From Bryopsis sp. KO-2023 (Eukaryota; Chlorophyta; Ulvophyceae; Bryopsidales; Bryopsidaceae): 64,000 nt of DNA. Positions 31,701 to 42,400 of the stretch are shown piece by piece (position 1 is the first letter of the stretch; each line of letters opens with the position of its first letter). The notes beneath the pieces were generated by a model, which saw only the letters and a list, made by a program, of their open reading frames with translations, was not told the DNA's origin and searched no databases. A program made the translations under genes and the position numbers. Location: assembly GCA_030272585.1 (NCBI GenBank), contig BSYQ01000002.1, positions 1,922,001-1,986,000 of the forward strand, written 5' to 3'.

Positions 31701-34082
31701 TGAGGAAATTGCCTCCCGCTCCAAGAGCCCTTCAAAACTGTCGAGCAGCTTGAAGGTGGTTGTGATGGTTGTACAATCGTCAAAAGCCTACAGAAACTCA
31801 TGGATGTCAGCATTCCAATGCTGCCCCTTTCCGTGGTTTCCCAGATACAAAAAGTCGCCGATGCCCTTATCATTTTACGATGTAGGTTGACAATCATAGA
31901 TTGACTAGAGAAAGGCAATGCTAAATTCTCCCCATGGTCTGCACCTGCAAGATCACAGCACCAAGCCTCCTTTCCAGCTCCCTGATGGTTGCCCGGAAAT
32001 TGTAGTAGTCTACATCAAACTCTTTTGCACCCACATCAAGAACATCATATTGAACTTGCTGGAACTTTTCCATGGCTACAAGAAAGTCAGCATGGACTTG
32101 TTTGACTGTTGTTGTCAACACTTTTCCTTTCGTCCCACCAATCTCCACTCTATCAAGCTTGCCAAACTGCCATTTCCACAGAGCTCATTAGTTGCGCAGG
32201 CAAGGATTAGGAGAAAAGGATACCCCCTTTTGTAAGCTGGCATTACCTGAAGGCAAGTTTGCTGAACGTCCAGCAGATCATGGCATCTATTCAAGAAGGC
32301 ATCCAGTCTGAAAAAAAAAGCACTACTCTGGAATATCCAAGGATTGTCAGGTGTCTCAGTAACACTCCTCAATTTGTATTCAAAGTATTGAGCCTTGAAT
32401 GAGCCCAGAACCTTGACCATCAGCCGTAACTTATCCACTGCTTCTTGAGCTTCCATTTGAACGAGCTCTTCACCAGGAAGAAACTTGCATGCCTGCACAC
32501 AAGCACCACAAGATACTATGAGGCGCTGACTTGGCATGCTTATCTCAGGGCATTTGCACAGGCACCTACCTGCATGATAAGGTCGTTGCATATCTCCCTA
32601 ACCAGAGTGACTACTCTTCCGGCATTGTTGTAGTGTTTCGAATGTTTCCAAATCAACATGATCAGGTGCATGATTGGTTTGAAGAGGTCCACCAGAGCAG
32701 GAAATTCATCCATCATGTTCAGCTTCTCCAAAGGTTTCCACAGTGGCTTCAACATTTTCACATTGTCATTTGCTTCTGCCTTAGCAAGCTCAAGTTCCTG
32801 GATGAGTCGGTGGAATGCTGCATGATATGTGCTGTTTACACGCTCCAGGAAGCCCACCACCTGTCCCAAAATCTTTCAGGCAATTCACAAAGAAGGAATG
32901 TGGCGCAACTTGAGAATACAATTTTGCGCACCTTCGAAATTCGTTTGCTTGTGAGCTGCTGATGGATGGAATTCAAGTTTGCAGTCCGAGCAGTCCAAAA
33001 CTCTAATTCTATTAAAGGTCCTGGGTATGCGCCTGGCTCCTGTGCACACAACACCATTTCTAAGCAAACGGAGCATGGCAGGGCATTCCCTGTATGTAGA
33101 ACCCTTGCCATCGCATATCAGTCCGGGAAGGGACAGTCCAAAGTCATACCTTCAAAGCTGCATCAGGGTCGGCATTTAGCACATTCTTTATCTGTTGTGC
33201 CCATGTCACAACAGCACTCTCCAGAATATGAACATTTTCCTTGAAATCGACAGCGCGAGAGCTACACTCTGGCACTATGTCCGGTGGAGAGGGGAGGACA
33301 GTTTCACCCTTGGACTGTCCAACTATCACGGAGACTGTGCCAGCATTCAATCCAAAAGAACTTCAAGGTGTTGTCAAGCAAGTGACAGAATTTCTGTAAG
33401 AAACCACCTTGACCAACTCTTTGCTGTGAAAAGTCACCCACCATTGGCAATAAATTTATGCATGCTCTCTCGCACTTCATTGGCAACAAGTGATGGCCAC
33501 CCCACTTGATTCTCTATATTTGCCAACAGCGGGCAGAACACCGACTGTGAGATGCTCAGCATGTGCTCCACTGGTGATTCTCCCAAATGTACCATCGAAA
33601 CCTGCACAAATATTTGTGTGACTGGGCCTGCACAGAAGTTGATTTAGATCTGTGGCAGCTCAAACAGATCTCTCGTGCATCGTACCATCCTCTTGATTGA
33701 CTCAGCAGTGAGCTTGACAGCATGTGGCTTGTGAAAAAAGATCAATTTTGCCTTAGTTCTGCCACTCCCAGTGATACACATCTTTGGCTCTTTTCCATCC
33801 AAGTAGAAAATAAGCCTTGTTGTATCAGGATCGTCAACGAAAGTTGCAACTGAACCCCTGCGGAACAACCCTGTGCTCTTGAGCTAGTTGAAACTGGATT
33901 TTGCACGAATTTCCCGAGGAGACACTCTTAAGGCATAAAATCCGCCTGGAGATTCGACCAACTCACCTGTTTTCCAGGAACAGTTTCTGAAGGCTGTCAT
34001 CTTTCACAAGCAGTGACGACTCTGTGCGTGTCTTGATCCAGTCAAAGTGCGCGTCGCACTTGTTTCCTTCGACCTCTGCCAT
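13775..34082 (-). CDS. Axonemal dynein heavy chain, outer-arm gamma-like
   Basis: A single very large minus-strand gene of several dozen exons. The start is [15 protein letters not shown] (ATG at 34082-34080; exon 1 ends at 33967). The end is [14 protein letters not shown] plus stop at 13775, matching the usual dynein C-terminus (WTLAGVALLLQ). Dynein heavy chains are minus-end microtubule motors. The order is N-terminal tail, linker, AAA1-AAA4, stalk with microtubule-binding domain, AAA5, AAA6 and C-terminal domain, all seen in this order. AAA1 carries [16 protein letters not shown] and [20 protein letters not shown], with [10 protein letters not shown] as Walker B. The phrase [13 protein letters not shown] before AAA1 resembles DNAH5/DNAH8 and the algal outer-arm gamma chain more than beta or cytoplasmic chains. 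I saw no frame break in the motor, but not every exon junction was checked. Confidence 0.93.
18900..20400 (-). other. Dynein stalk and microtubule-binding domain exons
   Basis: Coiled coil 1 runs from [19 protein letters not shown] to [24 protein letters not shown] sequence. The tip contains [18 protein letters not shown] and [19 protein letters not shown], then [19 protein letters not shown] and [15 protein letters not shown]. Coiled coil 2 is [19 protein letters not shown] through [13 protein letters not shown]. The landmarks match the standard axonemal stalk, and both helices look intact. Confidence 0.85.
20700..25800 (-). other. Dynein motor ring exons, AAA1 to AAA4
   Basis: Four P-loops are readable. 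AAA1 is GPAGTGKT at 25321-25344, with Walker B WGCFDEFN near 25090-25114. AAA2 is GPAGCGKS at 24056-24079, followed by [20 protein letters not shown]3 is GNTGTGKT at 22788-22811, with [19 protein letters not shown]4 is GVGGSGKQ at 21289-21312, with [14 protein letters not shown]. The intron after TESTK (25223-25308) splits the AAA1 P-loop helix; the next exon starts [14 protein letters not shown]. All four sites keep the lysine and Ser/Thr or Gln typical of axonemal heavy chains, so the ring looks functional. Confidence 0.9.
26300..34082 (-). other. Dynein tail and linker-encoding exons
   Basis: This part encodes the N-terminal tail, which dimerises and binds intermediate chains, and the start of the linker. 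Early exons read [20 protein letters not shown] and [18 protein letters not shown]. The latter fits the start of the first tail domain of axonemal heavy chains. Downstream exons are helical, for example [15 protein letters not shown] and [16 protein letters not shown] segments; the latter matches the linker W-x-x-x-x-x-F-x-x-Y-x-D motif. Introns are short, mostly 60-120 bp. Confidence 0.8.
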
Positions 34083-35170
34083 TGAAGATATGACACCTAC
34101 ACCACCAGTTGGTGCTTGGGCTCACTGTTATGCTCACGAAGAACAAGACAGGGTTCCGTTGGTTGACGCACCTGGCAAAAGTCGTCCAACCAAGCAGTAT
34201 GTCGTACTAGCGTAAATGTGACAGAATGCACCGAGAGATCTGATGGATCACCTCCACAGACAGAACGAAACGACAGATCGGCGAGGGCGAGGCACTGGAC
34301 AGTGGGCGAGGGCCAACCCGAGGTGAATAATGACTGGACAGTGCGAAAGCTGTGTGCGACTTCAACTGCTTTTGTTTCGAGGAGGTGAGCTATGAGAGCT
34401 TCTCAGCAAGGAAAATGAAATGTCGCGTTGTCTCAAAGCAAGCTGTAGTTGTGGACTGGAAAGGACGCTTATGAATCAACGAGTTGGATTCACCGTGCAG
34501 AGAAAGAAAACTTCTCACTCGAGCTCCACGATTCCTGTGGACGGACACACGCGTTGGTTCGACGCCAAGTATCTGGCAGTCCCGTTGGTTTCGAAGACGT
34601 GTTGGTGGTAGAGTGAGTTATTTTCAGTGTTCCCCTGTTTTGTTTTATTTTTCAGTGATTTTCTACAAAGTTGTTCAAGCAATATTGAACCACTTCAATA
34701 TAAGACAGTTGCATGTGTAGAATTTCCAGTGGGTAACTATGTTGGTCAAATCAAGAATTTGTGGAGCCGTTCATTCCTCATTCTTGGATGATCTGAATGG
34801 TACATTTGGTAGTAGTTTCCATCAGCAAGTTTGCTGCAACTGTTTTATGGATAAGCCCTTGAAAGTAGTGCCATGGAGTCAGGTTCACCCTGTCGAGTGC
34901 AGCATATTTGGGAGACTTCGTTTTAGCTTTCGCAGCACAGAAGCAGGAAGAAGGGTTTTCTTGTCAGGATGTGTCAACAAGAGGTGACATCTTGCTGTTG
35001 AGCTGTCTGCTATCGGTGTTTTGATGCTCACTGTTTCGAAAGGAAGAGTGATAGTTTCATATGTACAAGACATGTCTCACCAAGACCAATTATAATCCAA
35101 CAGTCGTGAGGCTCCACAACTGACCTGAGGTATGTCTATGTTTTAACGAATTATTAATATGGTACTGCAG
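34083..35170. other. Intergenic between dynein start and RWP-RK gene
   Basis: The dynein gene starts leftward at 34082 and the RWP-RK gene runs rightward. The region must hold the dynein promoter and probably the unresolved first exon(s) of the RWP-RK gene. I found no exon that joins in phase to the exon at about 35171, and open frames at 34420-34611 and 34739-34987 have no recognisable similarity. Confidence 0.45.
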
Positions 35171-35850
35171 ATTCTGGCTGTGGGGTCGACATTGGCGATG
35201 ATGCACCAGTAGGTTACGTCTTGTGATGATGGTGACCTTGCCTCATGATAGATTCTCCCAATCCTGAAATGTAACAATATTCAATATTTCTGAAGGAGCG
35301 GAAAGGGAAGACCAGCATCCACCGGTTGGCACAGTTTTTCCACTTGCCAATCAACTGTGCCGCAAAAGAATTGGGCATCTGCCCAACTGTATTAAAGAAG
35401 ATATGCAGAAAGCATGGGTTGACGCGGTGGCCACACCGCAAGGTACACAAAGGTGTCGGTCGAGGATTTGGAGATGTTTCCATTTTGAATGAATGAGGTG
35501 TAATGAATTTTTGTGCTACAGCTCAGAAGCATTGATAAGAATCTTGAAAAGTTGGGGAGGCTGTTGAGGAAATCACATACATTGTGCAAATCTGGCCCCA
35601 AGGAGGCATTGAAGAATGATTTCACAGGTGATCCTTTGAATCTGATGGTTGATGTGCTGTACAATTTCGTATGGTTATAGTCATCTTCATACCTTGTATG
35701 TCAGGGACCAGTGGAGCATTTACCTTCGATGCTTGCCAAGAGATCGAGGATCGAATGGCTTTCCTTAGAAGGGAGAAGGCTCTGTTGTGCTTTGGAGAAT
35801 TTTTTGCTTTGAAAGAACAGGGTTTGTATGGGCGGGTGAACTGGTCTTGA
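35171..35850 (+). CDS. RWP-RK domain transcription factor (5' end unresolved)
   Basis: Visible exons: about 35171-35209 (tentative), 35296-35440, 35522-35627 and 35705-35850 (stop TGA). The RWP-RK core reads LPINCAAKELGICPTVLKK then ICRKHGLTRWPHRK, with the next exon continuing LRSIDKNLEKLGRLLRK. In plants and green algae RWP-RK proteins (NLP, RKD, MID) bind DNA and control nitrogen response, gamete fate or egg-cell identity. No NLP-type GAF or PB1 domain is visible, so a short RKD/MID-like protein is more likely. The C-terminus after the domain (TFDACQEIEDRMAFL) is short and helical. The tentative first exon agrees in phase but its own upstream partner was not found. It lies between the dynein start and the 3' end of a kinase on the opposite strand. 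Confidence 0.8.
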
Positions 35851-36088
35851 ATGTGCACCAATTGGGAACCTTTCAGAGACAAAATGGATAGACTACATGA
35901 ACATAGCAGCAGTAACATGGTTCGTATGTGACAACTTTACATGGTAAAGATGGTTTACAATGTTGCCTCAGACCCACAATTCCCTTGTTCCTGGTGAAGA
36001 ACTGGTAGCACCACCCAAGAATGATATCTTAAATATATAATGCAACCTCATTTCTAAGGAATCCACTTGTCTCAACCAGAAAGCATGA

Positions 36089-38081
36089 CTAGCCTTGGTT
36101 ACTTTCTGACACAGAAGCAAGCTTGTTGAATGCATTCACTGCTCGCAAGATCTTAAAAGCTCTCTTCCACTTATCCTGGGAAAGAAACAAACAAGCCTTT
36201 AATGAACAAAAACCAATACATACTTGCACTATGGTGAAAGGCTTTCATCATCCAAGGGCTCACCTGGTAAAATTTCCGCATTTTTTCATGAGTGGCAGCC
36301 AATGGTGAGGTGGATACCTCGCCAACTATCCAAGGATGGTTTTGGGTTTCTGAGGCACTCAACCTATGGTTCGGGTCGACCACCAGCAATTGTGCAATGA
36401 GAGTCTTTGCATCAAGGGACACAGAATCCCACACTGGATCATTGAAGTCATAGCCTCCCTTGCGAATCAAGTCGAACATCTTTGTCTCATTCTCATGGTA
36501 GAATGGTGGGTATCCACCTATCAAACAGATCATGTCATGGGTTTGTCTGGTGATGCTGCAATGACACTTATCAACTTCTTGCTGGCCTTAAGACCCATCA
36601 GAGATATGAGAATCTGAGAGCACTACGTTAAAAAAATATCTGTGTTGAGTCCTCACCAAGTAAAATGAACAGCACCACCCCCGCACTCCACATGTCCACT
36701 CCAACACCATAGGTTTGACCTGGAACACCCTTCATACACCAATTGCACAACTCAAACCAGGCATCTCTGTAAAGTAAGGGCACAAATCAAACAGTTTTGA
36801 TAACCACAACATCGTCCCGGTCTTTCTACAATAATCTGAAAGAGACGATTTTCCCCACCTGAATGACTTCAGGAGCAACATATTGTGGTGTGCCAACAAC
36901 TGTTTGCAACTCGCAAGCATTAACAGCAGTCTTCGCAAGTCCAAAGTCTGCAATTTTAATGTTTGTTATGTCATCCTACCAAGGAAAACACTTCCTGTCT
37001 TAGTGCTGCAAGCACATTAACCATAGAAAGCAAAGAGGAAAGCACTGTTGCTCACTGCCTTTTGTCTTACCCTATTCACTAACAATAAATTTTCAAGCTT
37101 TAGATCTCTGTGTGCTACACCTTTACTGTGAAGGTAAGCAATTCCTTCTAGAAGCTGGGCGAAGCAAAGGCGTGCGTCAGCCTGCAATAGAAATCAAGTC
37201 CTTCACCATCCTTCGAATTTCTGATTCCTCAATTATATACCTAATTTTCTGATGATCTACTCTTGGCACCAAACGATGCTTTCGGACAGCGAGCTGACAT
37301 GAGTCGAGAACCATGGGACACTGATCTCCCCAATACCTCTGAGTACTGTCCCCGCTCAAGAACAGCATCCAAGAGTTCACCACCTCCAAGGAGTTCAAAT
37401 ATCAAATACACATGTGTGGCATCAGTGAAGAACTCCTGCAGCACAGAGAAATATTTCAGGGAGGAGGGTTTTGACTTGCAACAGAAAAACAACAAAGTGT
37501 GCACTTGCCTGCAAAGTGACGATATTCTTATGCTCCAAACCACAAAGGATTTCTATTTCACGGAAAATATCCTCACGGCTGTTCTCGGCGTCCGTTACTT
37601 GAGCACCTAGCGCAGGAAGACTCATTACTTTGCATGCACATTGTGTCAGGGTTTCCTTGTGTGTCGCCATTCGCACGACGGCAAAACCTCCAGAACCCAG
37701 TGTACCGCCGAGACGATAAACGTCGCTCACCTGAAACAACACTTCTTTTTCAGCAGGATTCCGCAGCAAAACAGACAACTGTCATATCATCAACCGTTGT
37801 CGAACCTGTTTCTCTCCACAGTGCATGATATGGGATTTGGCCTTCATTTCGAAAGGCCCGATTGTATCGTGCGGGTTCGCAAGTCCAAAGGAGTCTTCCC
37901 CAAGTTCGGTATGTACATCTGTAACAACTCGACAAACTTTAACAAGGAGCTGAGCGGCAAGGCTAGTTTCTTGACTCGAAAGAGAAGGTGGATTCTCACC
38001 CTTCCCTCGGAGGTCTCCTTCGACGTTCTCCTTTCGCCTTCTCCTCGAACGCCCGCTGCCAAAACAGAATAAGCACCCCAT
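36089..38081 (-). CDS. CaMK-like Ser/Thr kinase with predicted acylated N-terminus
   Basis: Eight exons on the minus strand: 38081-37806, 37730-37509, 37435-37337, 37181-37071, 36975-36859, 36768-36657, 36517-36264 and 36175-36089 (stop TAG). They give 425 residues. The N-terminus [17 protein letters not shown] has Gly2 and Cys3/Cys6 plus a basic patch, as in myristoylated and palmitoylated kinases such as CDPKs. Kinase landmarks: LGSGGF (103-108), Lys126, HRDLKLEN with Asp225, DFG at 246-248 and GTPQYVAPE. The C-terminal 28 residues ([16 protein letters not shown]) form a basic amphipathic helix like a calmodulin-binding autoinhibitory tail. No EF-hands follow, so it is not a canonical CDPK. 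Odd points: the intron between exons 2 and 3 has a GC donor, and about 18 residues ([18 protein letters not shown]) sit between APEVIQ and TYGVGVDMW. Confidence 0.88.
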
Positions 38082-39421
38082 GACTGGTGCCGGGGTTAAT
38101 CCTGGAGCCAGCAGGTCTCAAGTGTCTGATGGTCAGTGTGTCGCCAATCTTGTCTCCACAGAGAATGCTGATTGTCCAACATGCAACTGAAATTCCCCAG
38201 CGAGGGTGCAGATTAATTCACCGCAGAAGGATGTCATCTGACGCTTAAAGGATCACAGCAGAGGCAAGAAAGGGGTTTACTGCCACTACTCCGTCACTCT
38301 AGACTAATCCATGTCTGACATCGGGGCAGCGTCCCAGTCCGACAGTCGGCGCGCGCCGGTCTACCTCGCGGTCGCTCGGCCGCGCGCCGGCTCGCCAGTC
38401 TACCCTGCGCTTGTTTATCCTACTCGCTTGGCGCGCGTTGGTCGCGCTAACCCTAAACCCTACACCCTAAACCCAACCCCCCTTTTTTTCGGTCTGACAT
38501 ACAGATTCGAAGTAATGGCATTCGGGCTGAAGGGAGTTCGCGAAGAAAAGGATCGCCAACCACAATGGGTGTGACATGTCACATGTGCGCTCAGGAAAAA
38601 TTGTCACGCGCTTTGGGGAAAAAAAAAAAGCGCCAAGCGTGCAAACCACTTTTGTGTGACCAACGACGTCACGTGTCGGTCACAGAGGCACAGAGTCACA
38701 GAGTCCGACTCCCGTCACTCCGATGCTGTATGTCCGACAAACAAGAAAAGGGGGGTTGGGTTTAGGGTTTAGGGTTTAGGTTAGCGCGACCGGCGCGCGC
38801 CAAGCGAGTGGGCTAAACAAGCGCGGGGTAGACCGGCGCGACCGGCGCGCGTCGAGCGACCGCGAGGTAGACCGGCGCGCGCCGACTGTCGGACTGTGAC
38901 GCTATCCTGACTAAAATAGTGATGAAAGGCGACAAAATAGTGATTTTTGAATATTCAGCCATTTTTCCCCACTTTTGTAACTACACAAGATACAAATTGA
39001 TCTTACAGTACCACGGCACTTTTGCGAAACACAACGCGCATCCAGTCAGCAGATCCAGGGCTTGTCGCGGTAGGGGGTGGAAGAGTTCTGTTTCCAAATC
39101 TTCCCCAAGTGCAGTCCTTTCATTGCCGTTTGCCCAGAGTGGTTCCCACTTAGAGGGCAGCAAGGAGGGTTGAAGCAAACTCTTGGTATTGCCGTGAGGT
39201 GTTGGGGTAAAGGCTTCTCTCGTGTACTAGGTTCGCTCTTTTTCTTTTTGTTCCGCTTTCGCATACTCTTGTAGACAGAGAGAGAAGAGATAATCTTTCT
39301 ATCTCCTTCAAAGTCCACTTGCTCCCCGCGTTGTCCACGTGTTGGGAGTTTAATCTGGATTTGTTTCTCTGTGGATATACCAAGGTCACAAGTCTCCTCC
39401 TGTTCTTGACAGGTCGAAGGA
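38082..39421. other. Divergent promoter region between kinase and CUL1
   Basis: Both flanking genes start outward from here, so promoters and leaders of both must lie within it. The foldback element fills its centre. Outside it no coding exon was found. AAAATAGTGAT occurs twice just right of the element, near 38914 and 38936. Confidence 0.6.
38328..38903. repeat. Foldback element with telomere-like repeats in both arms
   Basis: The left arm is about 38328-38504 and the right arm about 38726-38903, each near 177 bp and almost reverse complements. Both contain a GC-rich GGCGCGCGCC block, GTCTACC(T/C)CG and GCGCTTGTTTA, then a telomere-type tract: CCCTAAACCC on the left and GGGTTTAGGGTTTAGGG on the right. 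The arms end in CTGACATACAG and CTGTATGTCCGAC. The loop (38505-38725) has no gene. No clear target-site duplication was found. It lies between the divergent starts of the CaMK-like kinase (38081) and CUL1 (39422). Confidence 0.9.
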
Positions 39422-42400
39422 ATGCCTGTCGAACTCGATGCTGGGTGGGCGTCCATGCAGGTTGTGTTAAGTTCGATCTGGTTTGAAGCAGAGCACTGTG
39501 TTTAGTTTTGTTGGGTTCTGTGGTGAGGTCAAGTGTTGTGGACTGATAGATGGGAATCGACAAGCTCATCCGAATATTGGAGGGAGATCCTGATGTCGAC
39601 CAATTCAATGCTGATGAATATATGAGGCAGTACACGTATGCTCACAGATTTGGATGTCTGTTCTTGCTGATAATGATGAAAGTCCATCTGAGCAACATGA
39701 GTTTGTGCAGGGTCATCTATGATATGTGCACTCAAAAACCACCTCATGATTACTCGGAGGAGCTCTACGGCCGGTACCGCCAATCATTTGAGACCTACAT
39801 ACGGACGAGGGCAAGTGCTAGTGCTGCTTCTGTGTTTGGGTACTGACTCTTGTCCTGCAACTTGGTGGTGGATCTGATTCATATGTGTTGGTCGTGAAGG
39901 TAATTAGACAATTCTCGGATATGAGGGATGAGTATCTTCTGAGGGAACTGCACAAGCGATGGGACAACCACAAGATAATGGTTCGGTGGCTGTCGAGGTT
40001 TTTCAACTACCTGGACAGGTGCCTTCTGTTTTGAAGAAAATCAAGTCTTTCGCACTCAATGCACCTATGACCATAGTGCCGCAGAGGAAAGTTCTGGTGT
40101 CACAGTTTTTTCGAATACTATTCGTCATTGCAGGTACTATGTCGGAAGGCATTCTTTGGACAGCTTGAAGGTTGTGGGGGACCTGACATTCAAAGGTATT
40201 TACATGTATGCAGTTCTCTGATTCTGGTAACATTCAGGGTGATACTGAGACTGAAGCAATGAGTCATTTGCAGAGCTAGTCTACACGACTTTAAAGGATG
40301 ACGCTCGCCAGGCGGTCCTTCTGTTGCTCTACCGGGAACGAGAGGGTGAATCTGTGGACAGAGCTCTCTTGAAAAATATTTTGGATCTCTTTATCACCAT
40401 GGGGATGGACAGTATGGAATGTTACGAGCAGGATTTTGAATTTGATATGCTGAAGGCCACCACAGAGTATTATCGGTATGGATTTGCCTGCTGCTGTCTT
40501 TGCCTCGAATAGAATGGTGTGAATTCGACCATCTCGTCTCCATTCTGGAAAAATAAGTGATGTCACATGCACTTTGGAACTTAAATTCTTGTAGCCACTT
40601 GTAGATTACAAATATTAGTTGTTTTTGACAGAGTAAGAGCTGCAGTATGGATCAATGAAGACTCTTGTCCAGAATATATGGTCAAAGCTGAGGAATGTCT
40701 GCGTCTGGAAGAGGAGCGTGTTGCCAATTACTTGGATCCGTCCAGCAAGGTGAAGCTGCTGCAGTGCGTGGAGACAGAACTGCTCGCCAACCATAAAGGT
40801 CCCTTGTTGGACAAAGAGCATTCAGGGTGCCGAGCATTACTACGTGACGATAAGGTGATTGTCTTCCACAGAAGTAGCTGCCGAAAAGTCATTTTGGCTC
40901 TATGACTAGTTTGCTGTGTTGCACAAGGTTGATGATTTGTCCAGGATGTATCGATTATTTCACCGAATCCCATCTGGCCTGGAGCCCGTGTCAGAGATTT
41001 TCCGGCAACATGTTGAAAGTGAGGGGATGAAAAGGGTGAAAGATGCTACACAAGGGTTGGAGGAAAGGAGATTGAAGGTGTCAGGTAGGCATTCATATGA
41101 CAAGAAGGGTTGATACATATTGGACGGATTAGTAAGAGGAAGATTGTGGTCCCCTGTGTTGATCAGGAAAGCCCGGCCGAGATGGAAGCAGCTCACATGA
41201 GCAGAAGTATGTTCGATCTGTCATTGAGCTTCATGACAAATACATGCAGGTATGTTCTTTTTATGTCAAGTAGTTCTGGAAGTGGAACTGTTTGGAGAAT
41301 TCGTTGAGCCTGAACATTGGGGGTGGGGTTGTTTTGTTTGAAGGTGGGGTTGCTCTGGGTGTTCATTGTGTGTATCTTTTTTGTACAGCTCCATGGTTTT
41401 ACAAATAATTTTAAAGTTGTTTCTTTTGTTTCAGTTTGTCACTACATGCTTTTCAAATAGCCCTTTGTTCCATCGAGCACTGAAGGAAGCTTTTGAATCA
41501 TTTTGCAACAAAACGGTGGCAGGGTGCTCTTCTGCAGAGCTGTTTGCAAATTTTTCCGACTCGTTGTTGAGAAAGGTGAGCTGTTTTTCCATTCTATGCC
41601 TACTGTAATAGGTTATTGGGCACCTGGCAATGAATTTCACTGATGCTGCAGCCACTTACTTACTTGGGTTGGATCTTGTTGTCTTCTCAGAGCAGCAGCG
41701 AGAAATTGTCAGACAATGACATTGAAGCAACCTTGGACAAGGTTGTCAAGCTCCTTGCATACATCAGTGACAAGGATCTCTTTGCAGAGTTCTACAGGAA
41801 GAAGTTGGCACGAAGGCTTTTGTTTGAGAAGAGCAACAATGATGAACATGAGCAATCAATTTTGTCACGTTTGAAACAACAGTGTGGTGCCCAATTTACA
41901 TCAAAGGTGAGAATATAGGGGGAATTTCCTTGAATTTTGAAGCACCTCCAGGAAACACTGGGCCACCACATGATGAGTGCAGGAATTAGAAAGTATTATC
42001 ATAGACTGGCTTGTTTTCATTTCCAACCACTCAAATTCTCGGATGCAAATATCCCGCGTACCCCGAAATCAAGGAGAATCGTGTCAATTGGGCGGAACTT
42101 TTTGAGGGTGCATTCATTCGCTATTGACTGGTTGCCACTCGTGTTGTGTAGATGGAAGGGATGGTTACTGATTTGCAGCTGGCAAGGGAAAAGGAGACAG
42201 AGTTTGAAGAATGGACCAGTGGATGTGGGAAGAAGCTTGGAATTGACATGAGTGTGCAAGTTTTGACGACTGGGTTCTGGCCGACCTACAAGGTGTGTAT
42301 TGCCAGGGTTTGAGAACGATTATCAATATGAGCTTGAAAAGGTTGCTCAGTTAAGAATAATATTGCTAATCTTAAGAGTGGTGGCGCAAGACCTTGAGAT

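Noticed and set aside
36089-38081. Calcium-dependent protein kinase (CDPK) call
   Set aside because: The N-terminus and kinase fit, but no EF-hand codons follow; the gene stops 28 residues into the last exon.
38311-38574. Open frame of 87 codons in the telomere-like foldback
   Set aside because: It is a translation of one GC-rich inverted-repeat arm; no splice or family support.
38447-38785. A chromosome end
   Set aside because: Only two to three telomere units per arm, inside a symmetrical element with genes on both sides, so an interstitial site.
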